A DNA stretch of 64,000 nucleotides from Dorea sp. CAG:317 (GTDB lineage Bacteria > Bacillota > Clostridia > Lachnospirales > Lachnospiraceae): NCBI GenBank assembly GCA_000433535.1, contig FR892666.1, positions 29,272 through 93,271 of the forward strand, written 5' to 3'. Below are positions 35,008 through 43,627 of this stretch, in pieces. Every line of letters starts with the position of its first letter. Within the stretch, counting starts at the first letter, position 1. The notes under the pieces were generated by a model. It worked only from the letters and a program-made list of their open reading frames with translations, searched no databases and was not told where the DNA came from. Both the position numbers and the translations under genes were made by a program.

Positions 35008-36148
35008 AGGATTTTTGACAATCGCAAAGAGAAATCTCGGAATGATGTTTCTTTATATTCTGATTTTTCTCACTATCAGTCTGTTCATTCAAAATGCACT
35101 CAGCGATTCCACAACCTCCGGTTTTCAGGCTGAATCTCTGCCTATTGCAGTCCTTGATCTGGACGGCGGAGAACTGGCAGAAGGAATGAAAGATTATCTT
35201 GCTTCCATCCACCATGTCAAAGAGCTTCCCAATGACCAGAGTTTCCTTCAGGAACGACTCTTCTATCGGGATATTTATTACGTCGTTACAATTCCTGAGA
35301 ACTTCGAACAATTTTGCCTGTCCGGCAATGGGAAGCTTGCTGTGACTAAAATTCCTGACAGTACCACCGGGTACTATGTAGATCAACAGATCAATGACTT
35401 TTTAAATCATATGCGGACATTAACAGCCGGAGGTTATTCTATATCTGAAGCGCTTCGTATAATCCGACAATCTGTCACCGCAGCGCCTGAGATCACTTTA
35501 ATCGACAAGACAGGACATGACGGAAATGTACCGGCTCATGCATTTATGTTCCAATATATGCCTTATATCATTCTTTCCATCTTGTGCTACATATTGAGTT
35601 ATATTATGATTTCATTTGGCAACCCGAATGTAAAGAATCGAATGCTTTGTTCCTGCATCTCTGCCCGAAGCATTAGCTGTCAGCTGATTCTCGGTCACAT
35701 TGTCATCGGACTTGGCATCTGGATCATCTGCCTTTTAATGCCGATTGCTTTGTACGGGAAAGAATGTCTGAATGATCCGCATCTTCCGTACTACCTGCTA
35801 AACACGTTCCTTATGACGCTGGTATCACTGTCCATTGCCTTTCTCATCAGTTCTTTCCCAATAAAGGAAGAGATCATTAATGGAATCGTCAACGTCATTT
35901 CTCTTGGAATGTCATTTACCTGCGGAGTATTTGTCTCTATGGATATTCTTGGAGCAGGCGTTAAGAAAATTGCACACTTTCTTCCTGTATACTGGTATGA
36001 GCTTGCTAACAACACCCTTTCTTCTACTGCTTCTCTGACAGACTCACAGCTCCAGTCTCTCTGGCAGGCATATAGTATACAATTTCTCTTCGCAGTAACA
36101 TTCGTGATTGCCGCAATGGTAATTCGAAAAAAACGATCGACCGTGTAA
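34994..36148 (+). CDS. ABC-2 type permease (second)
   Basis: The 384-residue protein has the same layout as its neighbour: one N-terminal helix, an outer domain (about 45-170) and about five C-terminal helices. It overlaps the previous gene by 14 bases, with AGGAGG inside that gene's end, so translation is coupled. It would form a heterodimer with the first permease, like LnrM and LnrN. Confidence 0.9.
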   Translation: MTVFKGFLTIAKRNLGMMFLYILIFLTISLFIQNALSDSTTSGFQAESLPIAVLDLDGGELAEGMKDYLASIHHVKELPNDQSFLQERLFYRDIYYVVTIPENFEQFCLSGNGKLAVTKIPDSTTGYYVDQQINDFLNHMRTLTAGGYSISEALRIIRQSVTAAPEITLIDKTGHDGNVPAHAFMFQYMPYIILSILCYILSYIMISFGNPNVKNRMLCSCISARSISCQLILGHIVIGLGIWIICLLMPIALYGKECLNDPHLPYYLLNTFLMTLVSLSIAFLISSFPIKEEIINGIVNVISLGMSFTCGVFVSMDILGAGVKKIAHFLPVYWYELANNTLSSTASLTDSQLQSLWQAYSIQFLFAVTFVIAAMVIRKKRSTV

Positions 36149-36164
36149 CAGTACAAGAGTGTAA

Positions 36165-36210
36165 AATAAAAGAAGCTTCTGATGATTAATCATCAAAAGC
36201 TTCTTTCATT
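36165..36210 (+). terminator. terminator between the exporter operon and dnaJ
   Basis: AAAGAAGCTT pairs with AAGCTTCTTT, with an inner GATGA/TCATC stem. It overlaps the last codons of dnaJ and is T-rich on both sides, so it can serve both converging operons. Confidence 0.75.
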
Positions 36211-37379
36211 TTATCCATAAACCCTTTTTTCTTCTTGCCGTTCTTACCGGATGTTTCATTTTTTTCATCTGCCACATGCAGTGTATTTCCGGTCAGCTCA
36301 TCAAACTTGCGAAGCGCTTCTTTCGCTTCATGACTTAGTTTCTCCGGTGTCTGGATCACCAGTGTCACATAATGGTCGCCTCGAATCTGTGAATTACGCA
36401 CGGACGGTACTCCTTTTCCTTTCAGACGCACCTTCGTATCTGTCTTCGTTCCCGGTTTAACATTATAAATGACATCGCCGTCCACTGTCTTAATCTTAAT
36501 ATCGGCTCCCAGCGCTGCCTGCGCAAAAGAAATCGGAACGGTAGAGAAAATATGCATATCCTGACGCTGGAAGATCGGATGTCTGGATACCATCACCTCA
36601 ACAAGAAGATCTCCTCTTGGTCCTCCGTTTACGCCCGGTTCTCCTTTTTCGCGGATACGTACGCTTTGACCATTATCAATACCGGCCGGAATGGATACAG
36701 ATATTTTCTTACGGTTGGAAACATAACCTGTACCTCCGCAATCTGAACATTTCTCACGGACAATCTTACCACTTCCGTGACAGTCCGGACAAGTCTGTAC
36801 ATTTTGAACAGTTCCAAAGAAAGACTGTTGTGTATACACCACTTGACCTTTTCCGCCGCATTTCGGACAGGTCTCCGGTGAAGTTCCGGGCTTTGCTCCT
36901 GTTCCGTTACAAGTCGGACACGGATCTTTTAAGACGACATCCAGCTCTTTCTCACAGCCAAACACAGCCTCTTCAAAAGTAATCCTTACACTCTTGCGGA
37001 TATTCATTCCCTGCATAGGACCCTGGCTTGCACGTCCGCCTCTTCTGCCTCCGCCGAAAAGATCGCCGAAGATATCACCAAAGATATCACTGAAATCTGC
37101 GCCGCTGAAATCGAACCCTCCAAAACCGCCGGCTCCTCCGGCTCCGCCTTCAAATGCAGCATGACCAAACTGGTCGTACTGACGGCGTTTATCCGGATCA
37201 CTTAAAATCGCATAAGCTTCGGAAGCTTCTTTGAACTTCTTTTCAGCCTCTGCATCACCCGGATTTACATCAGGATGATACTTCTTAGCAACCTTTCTAT
37301 ATGCTTTTTTTAATGTGGCATCATCCGCATCTTTGCTGACACCAAGCACCTCATAATAGTCTCTTTTAGTCTCTGCCAT
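36186..37379 (-). CDS. dnaJ: chaperone DnaJ
   Basis: The 397-residue co-chaperone stimulates DnaK ATPase. The J domain (1-70) contains the HPD motif (KYHPDVNPGD), followed by a Gly/Phe-rich stretch, four CxxCxGxG zinc repeats (CPTCNGTG, CPKCGGKG, CPDCHGSG, CSDCGGTG) and the C-terminal substrate domains. AAGGAG lies nine bases before ATG 37379. It is the last gene of the hrcA operon. The 150 bases before it are folded. Confidence 0.98.
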   Translation of the reverse strand: MAETKRDYYEVLGVSKDADDATLKKAYRKVAKKYHPDVNPGDAEAEKKFKEASEAYAILSDPDKRRQYDQFGHAAFEGGAGGAGGFGGFDFSGADFSDIFGDIFGDLFGGGRRGGRASQGPMQGMNIRKSVRITFEEAVFGCEKELDVVLKDPCPTCNGTGAKPGTSPETCPKCGGKGQVVYTQQSFFGTVQNVQTCPDCHGSGKIVREKCSDCGGTGYVSNRKKISVSIPAGIDNGQSVRIREKGEPGVNGGPRGDLLVEVMVSRHPIFQRQDMHIFSTVPISFAQAALGADIKIKTVDGDVIYNVKPGTKTDTKVRLKGKGVPSVRNSQIRGDHYVTLVIQTPEKLSHEAKEALRKFDELTGNTLHVADEKNETSGKNGKKKKGFMDKMKEAFDD

Positions 37380-37389
37380 AAAACCTTCT

Positions 37390-37532
37390 CCTTACATAAG
37401 GAAGTTCTGTCTAAACGTAGGAAATCTGCGGAACCAGACTTATGAAACATTTCGCCAGGTTCCGCAGAACAACCTTTGTACCGGCAAAGGGACACCTTAC
37501 GTTATCCCTTTGCTAAGTGTTCTGGGTTTAGA
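37390..37532 (-). ncRNA. folded dnaK-dnaJ intergenic RNA (three-way-junction-like)
   Basis: On the minus strand an outer stem starts at the dnaK stop codon (TAAGGAAGT, then CTAAAC) and closes just before dnaJ (GTTTAG, bulge, ACTTCCTTA). Inside are two perfect hairpins: GCAAAGGGA/TCCCTTTGC with a 13-base loop and TCTGCGGAACC/GGTTCCGCAGA with a 22-base loop. It may be a processing or attenuation element lowering dnaJ relative to dnaK. Confidence 0.55.
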
Positions 37533-39408
37533 CTTCCTTATAATCTCCATCTACAACATCATCACCCTGGAATCCTTCCGGTGCCGGACCTGCGCCTGCA
37601 CCCATATCCGGGCCTGCACCCTGAGCTCCGGCTCCCGCTGCTGCGCCAGCCTGCTCATACATCTTTGTGAATAATTTCTGAGCGCTCTCTGTAAGTTTCT
37701 CTTTTCCTGCCTTGATCTCTGCGATCTGCGCATCAGACATATCTTCCATATTTACTTTCTCAAGTAATTCTTTTAATGCTTTGCAATCTGCTTCTACTGC
37801 TGCCTTATCTGCTCCGTCAAGCTTATCGCCAACTTCTCCGAGTGCTTTCTCTGTCTGGAAAACCATAGCATCTGCTTCGTTCTTAGCGTCAATGCCTTCT
37901 TTACGTTTCTTATCCTGAGCTTCGAAAGCTGCTGCCTCTTTTACAGCTTTATCGATATCTTCGTCAGACATGTTAGAACCTGCTGTAATTGTAATATGCT
38001 GCTCTTTTCCTGTTCCAAGGTCTTTTGCAGATACATTTACGATACCATTTGCATCAATATCGAAAGTAACTTCGATCTGTGGGATTCCACGTGGAGCTGG
38101 TGCGATTCCATCCAGTCGGAACTGTCCCAGAGATTTGTTATCTCTTGCGAACTGTCTCTCACCCTGTACAACGTTGATGTCTACTGCTGTCTGATTATCT
38201 GCTGCTGTAGAGAAGATCTGGCTCTTCTTTGTAGGGATTGTTGTATTTCTTTCAATTAATCTTGTAGCAACGCCACCCATTGTCTCAATAGAAAGAGAAA
38301 GAGGTGTTACATCAAGAAGAAGGATATCGCCTGCGCCGGCATCTCCTGCAAGTTTACCACCCTGTACGGAAGCACCGAGTGCTACACATTCATCTGGGTT
38401 CAGAGATTTGCTTGGCTCTTTACCTGTCAGTCGTTTTACTTCTTCCTGTACTGCCGGAATACGTGTAGAACCACCTACGAGAAGTACCTGACCGAGTTCA
38501 GAAGCAGAGATTCCTGCATCAGAGAGTGCTCTCTGTACCGGCTCAGATGTCTTCATTACAAGATCATGTGTTAATTCATCGAATTTTGCTCTTGTAAGGT
38601 TCATATCAAAATGTTTTGGTCCTTCAGCAGTTGCTGTGATGAATGGAAGGTTGATGTTAGATGTTGTTGCGGAAGAAAGTTCTTTTTTCGCTTTCTCAGC
38701 AGCTTCTTTTAATCTCTGAAGCGCCATCTTATCTGTAGATAAGTCTACACCTTCCTGTTTCTTGAATTCAGCGATCATGTAATCTGTGATCTTCTGGTCA
38801 AAGTCATCTCCGCCGAGTCTGTTGTTACCTGCTGTAGATAATACTTCGATAACACCGTCACCGATTTCAATAATGGATACATCAAATGTGCCGCCGCCTA
38901 AGTCATATACCATGATTTTCTGTTCTTTCTCGTTGTCAAGACCATATGCTAATGCTGCCGCTGTAGGCTCGTTGATGATACGTTTTACATCAAGACCTGC
39001 AATTTTACCGGCATCTTTTGTTGCCTGACGCTGAGCATCATTAAAGTAAGCAGGTACTGTAATAACAGCTTCTGTTACTTTTTCTCCCAAATATCCTTCT
39101 GCGTCTGCTTTTAATTTCTGAAGTGTCATTGCAGAAATTTCCTGTGGAGAATATTTTTTGTCATCAATTGTTACTCTGAAATCAGAACCCATTTCTCTTT
39201 TAATAGAAGAGATTGTTCTCTCAGCATTTGTAACTGCCTGACGTTTTGCAGGTTCACCTACAAGACGCTCTCCAGTTTTTGTAAATGCAACAACAGATGG
39301 GGTTGTTCTTGCTCCTTCTGTATTTGTGATAACGGTTGGCTGTCCGCCTTCCATAACTGCTACACAGCTGTTTGTTGTTCCTAAGTCGATACCAATAATT
39401 TTACCCAT
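37528..39408 (-). CDS. dnaK: chaperone DnaK (Hsp70)
   Basis: The 626-residue ATPase chaperone shows the Hsp70 signatures IIGIDLGTTNSCVAV, VYDLGGGTFDVSI and VLLVGGSTRIPAVQ, the linker LLLDVTPLSLSIE and a Gly/Ala-rich tail ending VDGDYKEV. It refolds proteins with DnaJ and GrpE. AGGAGG lies just before ATG 39408. It lies in the order hrcA-grpE-dnaK-dnaJ, controlled through HrcA and CIRCE. Confidence 0.99.
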   Translation of the reverse strand: MGKIIGIDLGTTNSCVAVMEGGQPTVITNTEGARTTPSVVAFTKTGERLVGEPAKRQAVTNAERTISSIKREMGSDFRVTIDDKKYSPQEISAMTLQKLKADAEGYLGEKVTEAVITVPAYFNDAQRQATKDAGKIAGLDVKRIINEPTAAALAYGLDNEKEQKIMVYDLGGGTFDVSIIEIGDGVIEVLSTAGNNRLGGDDFDQKITDYMIAEFKKQEGVDLSTDKMALQRLKEAAEKAKKELSSATTSNINLPFITATAEGPKHFDMNLTRAKFDELTHDLVMKTSEPVQRALSDAGISASELGQVLLVGGSTRIPAVQEEVKRLTGKEPSKSLNPDECVALGASVQGGKLAGDAGAGDILLLDVTPLSLSIETMGGVATRLIERNTTIPTKKSQIFSTAADNQTAVDINVVQGERQFARDNKSLGQFRLDGIAPAPRGIPQIEVTFDIDANGIVNVSAKDLGTGKEQHITITAGSNMSDEDIDKAVKEAAAFEAQDKKRKEGIDAKNEADAMVFQTEKALGEVGDKLDGADKAAVEADCKALKELLEKVNMEDMSDAQIAEIKAGKEKLTESAQKLFTKMYEQAGAAAGAGAQGAGPDMGAGAGPAPEGFQGDDVVDGDYKEV

Positions 39409-39439
39409 GATAAATTCCTCCTAAATTTTTTGCTGAATA

Positions 39440-39516
39440 TTATATGAAGTTCTGTTCGCTAAGCTCGAAATTACCTCGCTAATCTCACAGAACGACCTCG
39501 CACTACGTGCTTTCGG
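39440..39516 (-). repeat. inverted repeats in the grpE-dnaK gap
   Basis: On the minus strand GTTCTGT (about 39497) pairs with ACAGAAC (about 39450) around a loop of about 30 bases, and GCACGTAGTGC forms a small hairpin at about 39499-39509. It is a second folded spacer in the chaperone operon. Confidence 0.4.
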
Positions 39517-40176
39517 TCAGTTAGCTACTTTTACCATACTGTGTCTCACAATGGAATCACGGTATGTATACCCTTTCTGAAATTCTTCGGCTACAATATT
39601 TTCACCGAAATTCTCATCCTCCACATGCATCACCGCATTGTGTAAATTCGGGTCAAATTCCTTTCCTACCGCTTCGATAGGTTTCACCTCGATTTCTTCC
39701 AGTGTTGTCATCAAGTGCTTATACACTTTCTCCATTCCCTGGACAAATGGATCGTCTTTCTCTTCTTCCTTCACTGCATCCAATCCTCTTTCGAAATTGT
39801 CTACAACCGGAAGAATCTTTTCTATGATATCTTTCGCTCCAACTTCGTACATCTGAGATTTCTCTTTGTCTGTACGCTTGCGGAAGTTATCAAACTCTGC
39901 CATTTGACGAGTGAGTCTGTCAGTCAGTTCCTCAATCTTCTCATCTTTTTTATCTTTTTTATTTTTCTTGCCAAATAATTTCTTCTCTGACTTCTTATCT
40001 TCTTCGCTTTCTTCTGTCTTGACTTCGGTTTCTTCTGCTTCTTTTTCTTCTGTCTCTTCCTCTGCCATCTCTTCTGTTCCGGCTTCAGTCTCTTCTGCTT
40101 CCTGCGCGTTTTTCTTCGCTTCCTCCACCGCTTCTTTTACCATTTCTTCCTGACTTTTATCCTGTTTATTTTCCAA
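39517..40176 (-). CDS. grpE: nucleotide exchange factor GrpE
   Basis: The product (about 219 residues) is GrpE, with a long acidic N-terminal extension of Glu/Ala/Thr (about 1-85), the coiled coil (90-140) and the C-terminal beta domain that ends GYTYRDSIVRHSMVKVAN. It releases ADP from DnaK. The best start is TTG 40176, about eight bases behind AGGTGG; a GTG at 40188 overlaps the site. It follows hrcA by about 17 bases. Confidence 0.95.
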   Translation of the reverse strand: MENKQDKSQEEMVKEAVEEAKKNAQEAEETEAGTEEMAEEETEEKEAEETEVKTEESEEDKKSEKKLFGKKNKKDKKDEKIEELTDRLTRQMAEFDNFRKRTDKEKSQMYEVGAKDIIEKILPVVDNFERGLDAVKEEEKDDPFVQGMEKVYKHLMTTLEEIEVKPIEAVGKEFDPNLHNAVMHVEDENFGENIVAEEFQKGYTYRDSIVRHSMVKVAN

Positions 40177-40193
40177 CGGTTCTCCCACCTTTC

Positions 40194-41237
40194 TTATTTT
40201 TTCTGATGAAACATCTGATCCAGTTCATTTTGAAGACGCTTCATTGATTTCAGCACATGTTCGTAATCCATGCGCTTCGGACCGATAATTCCTATGGTTC
40301 CCTTCATTCCGTCTCCCAATTCATACGTCGCAGTCACTACACTGCAGTCTTTCATCGTCTGAACCGGCGTCTCATCTCCGATATATACTTGAATTCCTGT
40401 ATTTTCTTCTTGTGCAAGTGTCTGTGTCACAAGCTCTGTAAGCTGCTGTTTTTCTTCAAATGCACTGATAATATCCTGCGCACTCTCCTTATCCGAGAGT
40501 TCCGGGTATTTGAAAATGTTCGTTGCGCCACTTGTATAGATCTGCATATCTTCGTCAATCTGTATCGCATCCGCAACTGCATCCAATACATTTCCGACAA
40601 CCATACTGTGGATGCCTGCCTGCTCTTTTAACCGGGCGATCAATCCGAGATTAATCTCTTCGATCGACATTCCGTTGAGCGTTGTGTTAAGCAGCATATT
40701 CAGCTTTAACAAATTCTCATTGCTGAGAGGTTCTTCTAAATTAATGATCTTATTCTTGATCACATTTCCACTGAGAACGATCACTGCAATGATCTGCTCT
40801 TCATCCACCATGGACAACTGAATAAACTTGATCTTGTTGACATTGTTCATAGGAGTGGAGACCATCGTCGCATAGTTCGTACTGCTCGCCAGCACTTTCG
40901 CTGCCTGCTTTAGAAGCTGTTCCATTTTATCAGCCTTCTCCAGCATCTGCTCCTGCTTATCGTTTAACTCCTGCTCCTTTTCTTCCATTAGGATATCTAC
41001 ATAAAGGCGATAACCCTTATCCGAAGGAATTCGTCCTGCTGATGTATGAGGCTGCATAATGTAGCCAAGCTCTTCCAGATCTGCCATCTCGTTTCGAATC
41101 GTCGCAGAACTCAGATTCAAGTCCGTATACTTCGAAATTGTCCGAGAACCAACCGGCTCGCCAGTTTCCAGATATGTCCGAATGATCGCGTATAGGATTT
41201 TCAGTTTTCTATCACTCAATCCATGCTCTGTCACCAT
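40194..41237 (-). CDS. hrcA: heat-inducible transcription repressor HrcA
   Basis: The 347-residue repressor binds CIRCE and is released on protein-folding stress through loss of GroE help. The N-terminus has the winged helix (SDRKLKILYAIIRTYLETGE, PVGSRTIS) and is followed by the HrcA core with MQPHTSAGRIPSDKGYR. ATG 41237 has GGAGG with a seven-base gap; earlier in-frame ATG codons are worse. A perfect CIRCE lies just before the gene. Confidence 0.98.
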   Translation of the reverse strand: MVTEHGLSDRKLKILYAIIRTYLETGEPVGSRTISKYTDLNLSSATIRNEMADLEELGYIMQPHTSAGRIPSDKGYRLYVDILMEEKEQELNDKQEQMLEKADKMEQLLKQAAKVLASSTNYATMVSTPMNNVNKIKFIQLSMVDEEQIIAVIVLSGNVIKNKIINLEEPLSNENLLKLNMLLNTTLNGMSIEEINLGLIARLKEQAGIHSMVVGNVLDAVADAIQIDEDMQIYTSGATNIFKYPELSDKESAQDIISAFEEKQQLTELVTQTLAQEENTGIQVYIGDETPVQTMKDCSVVTATYELGDGMKGTIGIIGPKRMDYEHVLKSMKRLQNELDQMFHQKK

Positions 41238-41263
41238 CTGCATTCCTCCCTTCGATTTCTTTA

Positions 41264-41290
41264 TTAGCACTCTTTAAATTCGAGTGCTAA
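41264..41290. promoter_or_regulatory. CIRCE element
   Basis: TTAGCACTC, nine bases, GAGTGCTAA: a perfect match to the HrcA operator. It lies between the promoter and hrcA, so the operon is autoregulated. Confidence 0.98.
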
Positions 41291-41304
41291 CATCTTTCGA
41301 ATAT

Positions 41305-41333
41305 AATTTATCACTCCGATTTTCGTTTGTCAA
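41305..41333 (-). promoter_or_regulatory. promoter of the hrcA-grpE-dnaK-dnaJ operon
   Basis: TTGACA and TAAATT are separated by 17 bases on the minus strand, directly upstream of the CIRCE. Confidence 0.75.
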
Positions 41334-41351
41334 CAGGGTTTATGTAAATTT

Positions 41352-41400
41352 TATCATTTGGGACGTAGCATTTTGCAAAAATGCTACGTCCCAAATGATA
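41352..41400. repeat. REP-like palindrome, copy 1
   Basis: A perfect 23-pair stem (TATCATTTGGGACGTAGC... mirrored) closes on the three-base loop GCA at about 41375-41377. It lies at the 3' side of the RAYT gene and just upstream of the hrcA promoter. Confidence 0.85.
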
Positions 41401-41407
41401 TTCCCCC

Positions 41408-41434
41408 TGTTCCAAAATGAAAAATGGGGTGTCC
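41408..41434. repeat. 27-base inverted arm of the RAYT element, left
   Basis: Reads TGTTCCAAAATG then AAAAATGGGGTGTCC. It is matched in inverse orientation, with one mismatch, at 42270-42296. Confidence 0.8.
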
Positions 41435-41458
41435 TTTTTGATTTTCCTTCTATATATA

Positions 41459-42220
41459 TTATATATTTATAACTTTCTCCTGTACTTTCGTACACAATTC
41501 TTTTGCTTTTTTTAGTGATATTTGCATTTCGTCTTTTATTTTGTAAATATAAGCCAGCCTTATATCTTTTTCTTCAAATACTTGTGATAACACTGGCAAG
41601 TTATGCTTTGTTTGCAGACTTTTAGCATAATCAATCGCAAGTTCAACTCGCTGCGTCAGCATTTCTTCAGATATATCTAAAAAGACTTTTGTTTCTCTTT
41701 CTTTATGAAATTCTTCGAAACTTTTAGCATCAGGAAATGTCTTTTTATACATAAGCAACGCTTTTTCATGAATAACAATTGCCGTATTCGACCTATATTC
41801 ATTGACACTGCTATATTTATATTTGGACAAATTGTTGACCATACCCGCTTTCACAGGATTTAAGTGAATATATCTTAAACACATCCAGAAATATTTTTCA
41901 TTTTCAATACATTCGCTGGCGAATCGATTTTGAAACACATGACCATTTCGCTGATGTTTAAAATTATAATATAACGCATATTCTGATAAAACAGCTGCCA
42001 TAAATCTTGATAAAAACTGAATTTCTGATCGGATAATAAAATGAGCATGATTAGACATAATACTATAACTATAGATTTCCACCTTGAAGAGCTCAAGGTG
42101 TTTTAGAATAATTTTAATTAAATAGCTTTTTTCACGCTGTTGGTTAAAAATCCTTTCCTTATTAATACCTTTAACCATAACGTGATACATTCCTGTACTG
42201 CTTTCCTGCCGTCTTTTCAT
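41459..42220 (-). CDS. REP-associated tyrosine transposase (RAYT, IS200-like Y1 family)
   Basis: The 253-residue single-strand transposase has the Y1 fold: YHVMVKG at residues 12-18, the HUH-type pair His 58 and His 60 (SNHAHFIIR) and probable catalytic Tyr 117 in LRYIHLNPVKAG, which is the RAYT-type signature. The C-terminal 90 residues carry a helix-turn-helix-like region that could read the hairpin DNA. Such enzymes nick and rejoin REP hairpins rather than act as a usual IS. It is not clear if it moves its own element. Confidence 0.93.
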   Translation of the reverse strand: MKRRQESSTGMYHVMVKGINKERIFNQQREKSYLIKIILKHLELFKVEIYSYSIMSNHAHFIIRSEIQFLSRFMAAVLSEYALYYNFKHQRNGHVFQNRFASECIENEKYFWMCLRYIHLNPVKAGMVNNLSKYKYSSVNEYRSNTAIVIHEKALLMYKKTFPDAKSFEEFHKERETKVFLDISEEMLTQRVELAIDYAKSLQTKHNLPVLSQVFEEKDIRLAYIYKIKDEMQISLKKAKELCTKVQEKVINI

Positions 42221-42269
42221 CGATAACTATGTCCCCTTCCTAATTAAGTACAGGTCGAAAATCAATTTA

Positions 42270-42296
42270 GGACACCCCATTTTTCATCTTGGAACA
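42270..42296. repeat. 27-base inverted arm of the RAYT element, right
   Basis: Reads GGACACCCCATTTTT then CATCTTGGAACA, the inverse of the left arm at 41408-41434 with one mismatch. Confidence 0.8.
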
Positions 42297-42306
42297 TAGC
42301 AATTGT

Positions 42307-42351
42307 TAATTTGGGACGTAGCATTTTGCAAAAATGCTACGTCCCAAATTA
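42307..42351. repeat. REP-like palindrome, copy 2
   Basis: A 21-pair perfect stem with the core TTTGGGACGTAGCATTTT and loop GCA. It touches the stop codon of kbl at 42352 and may serve as its terminator. Confidence 0.85.
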
Positions 42352-43545
42352 TTATTTCATTTCTTCTCTTACTTCTTTGAAGCATTTAACGATGAAATCA
42401 ATATCTTCTTTTGTATGGCTTGCGCACACTTGTGTACGAATTCTTGCTTTTCCCTTTGGAACTACCGGGTAAGAGAATGCTACCACATATACTCCTTTTT
42501 CCATCATGCGTTTTGCAAATTCTGCTGCTGTTTTCTCATCATAAAGCATAACAGGTACGCATGGATGTGTTCCCGGAATGATATCAAAGCCATTATCTGC
42601 CAGTTCTTTACGGTAGTATGCTGTCACTTCTTCCAGATGGTCACGAAGTTCTGTGCTTTCATCCAGCATATCAAATAATTCGATACTTGCTCCTGCGATT
42701 GCCGGTGCCAAAGAGTTAGAGAACAGATACGGGCGGCTTCTCTGACGGAGAAGATCGATAATTTCTTTGCGTCCGGAAGTATATCCGCCGGATGCTCCGC
42801 CAAGTGCTTTTCCAAGTGTTCCGGTAATAATATCCACACGTCCCTGCACTCCACAGTATTCCGGTGTTCCACGTCCGGTCTTTCCTACGAATCCGACTGC
42901 ATGGCTGTCATCCACCATAACGAGCGCATTGTATTTATCAGCCAGATCACATACACCCTGAAGGTTACAGATAATTCCATCCATGGAAAATACACCATCT
43001 GTTGCGATCAATTTGATTCTCGCTCCGGCTTCATCAGCTTCTTTTAATTTTGCTTCCAGATCTTCCATGTCGTTGTTTTTATAACGGAAACGTTTTGCTT
43101 TACAGAGACGCACACCATCAATAATAGAAGCATGGTTCAATTCATCACTGATTACAGCGTCTTCTGCTGTAAGTATTGTCTCAAACAATCCTCCATTTGC
43201 ATCGAAGCAGGAAGAGTAAAGAATTGTGTCATCCGTTCCAAGAAAATCTGAAATCTTCTTCTCTAATTTTTTGTGAATGTCCTGTGTTCCGCAAATGAAA
43301 CGAACAGATGCAACACCATATCCCTTTTCATCATAAGTTCTTTTTGCAGCTTCGATCAAACGCGGATTATCCCCAAGTCCGAGATAGTTGTTTGCACACA
43401 TACACAGAAGTTCTCTTCCGTCTTCCATTTTCACACGCGCTCCCTGCGGTGATACAAATGGTGCTTCTCCCTTAAACAGTCCGGCCTCTTTAATGCCTTC
43501 TACTTCTTTTGTGTAAATGTCCAAAATATCATTTTTACGTGCCAT
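42352..43545 (-). CDS. kbl: glycine C-acetyltransferase (2-amino-3-ketobutyrate CoA ligase)
   Basis: The 397-residue PLP enzyme cleaves 2-amino-3-oxobutanoate with CoA to glycine and acetyl-CoA. The motifs are NNYLGLGDNPRL, SDELNHASIIDG, VDDSHAVGFVG and the PLP Lys region TGTLGKALGGASGGY. It follows tdh by about 80 bases on the same strand, so threonine is turned into glycine by this pair. A REP-like hairpin begins right at its stop codon. Confidence 0.96.
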   Translation of the reverse strand: MARKNDILDIYTKEVEGIKEAGLFKGEAPFVSPQGARVKMEDGRELLCMCANNYLGLGDNPRLIEAAKRTYDEKGYGVASVRFICGTQDIHKKLEKKISDFLGTDDTILYSSCFDANGGLFETILTAEDAVISDELNHASIIDGVRLCKAKRFRYKNNDMEDLEAKLKEADEAGARIKLIATDGVFSMDGIICNLQGVCDLADKYNALVMVDDSHAVGFVGKTGRGTPEYCGVQGRVDIITGTLGKALGGASGGYTSGRKEIIDLLRQRSRPYLFSNSLAPAIAGASIELFDMLDESTELRDHLEEVTAYYRKELADNGFDIIPGTHPCVPVMLYDEKTAAEFAKRMMEKGVYVVAFSYPVVPKGKARIRTQVCASHTKEDIDFIVKCFKEVREEMK

Positions 43546-43627
43546 TGTTTTAATTCTTCCTTTCCATATTAAATATGATACTTAACAATCTTCCTGACTG
43601 CCTCTGTCTTTGACATCCTTTTACTCT

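Larger units (their letters stand above)
41352..42351. mobile_element. symmetric RAYT element with REP-type ends
   Basis: The gene for a RAYT transposase is enclosed by inverted copies of two parts: a 27-base arm (41408-41434 and 42270-42296, one mismatch; the arm contains AAAAATGGGGTGTCC) and, outside, a long hairpin with the core GGGACGTAGC. The whole is about one kilobase. It looks like one unit. Target duplications cannot be judged. Confidence 0.75.
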
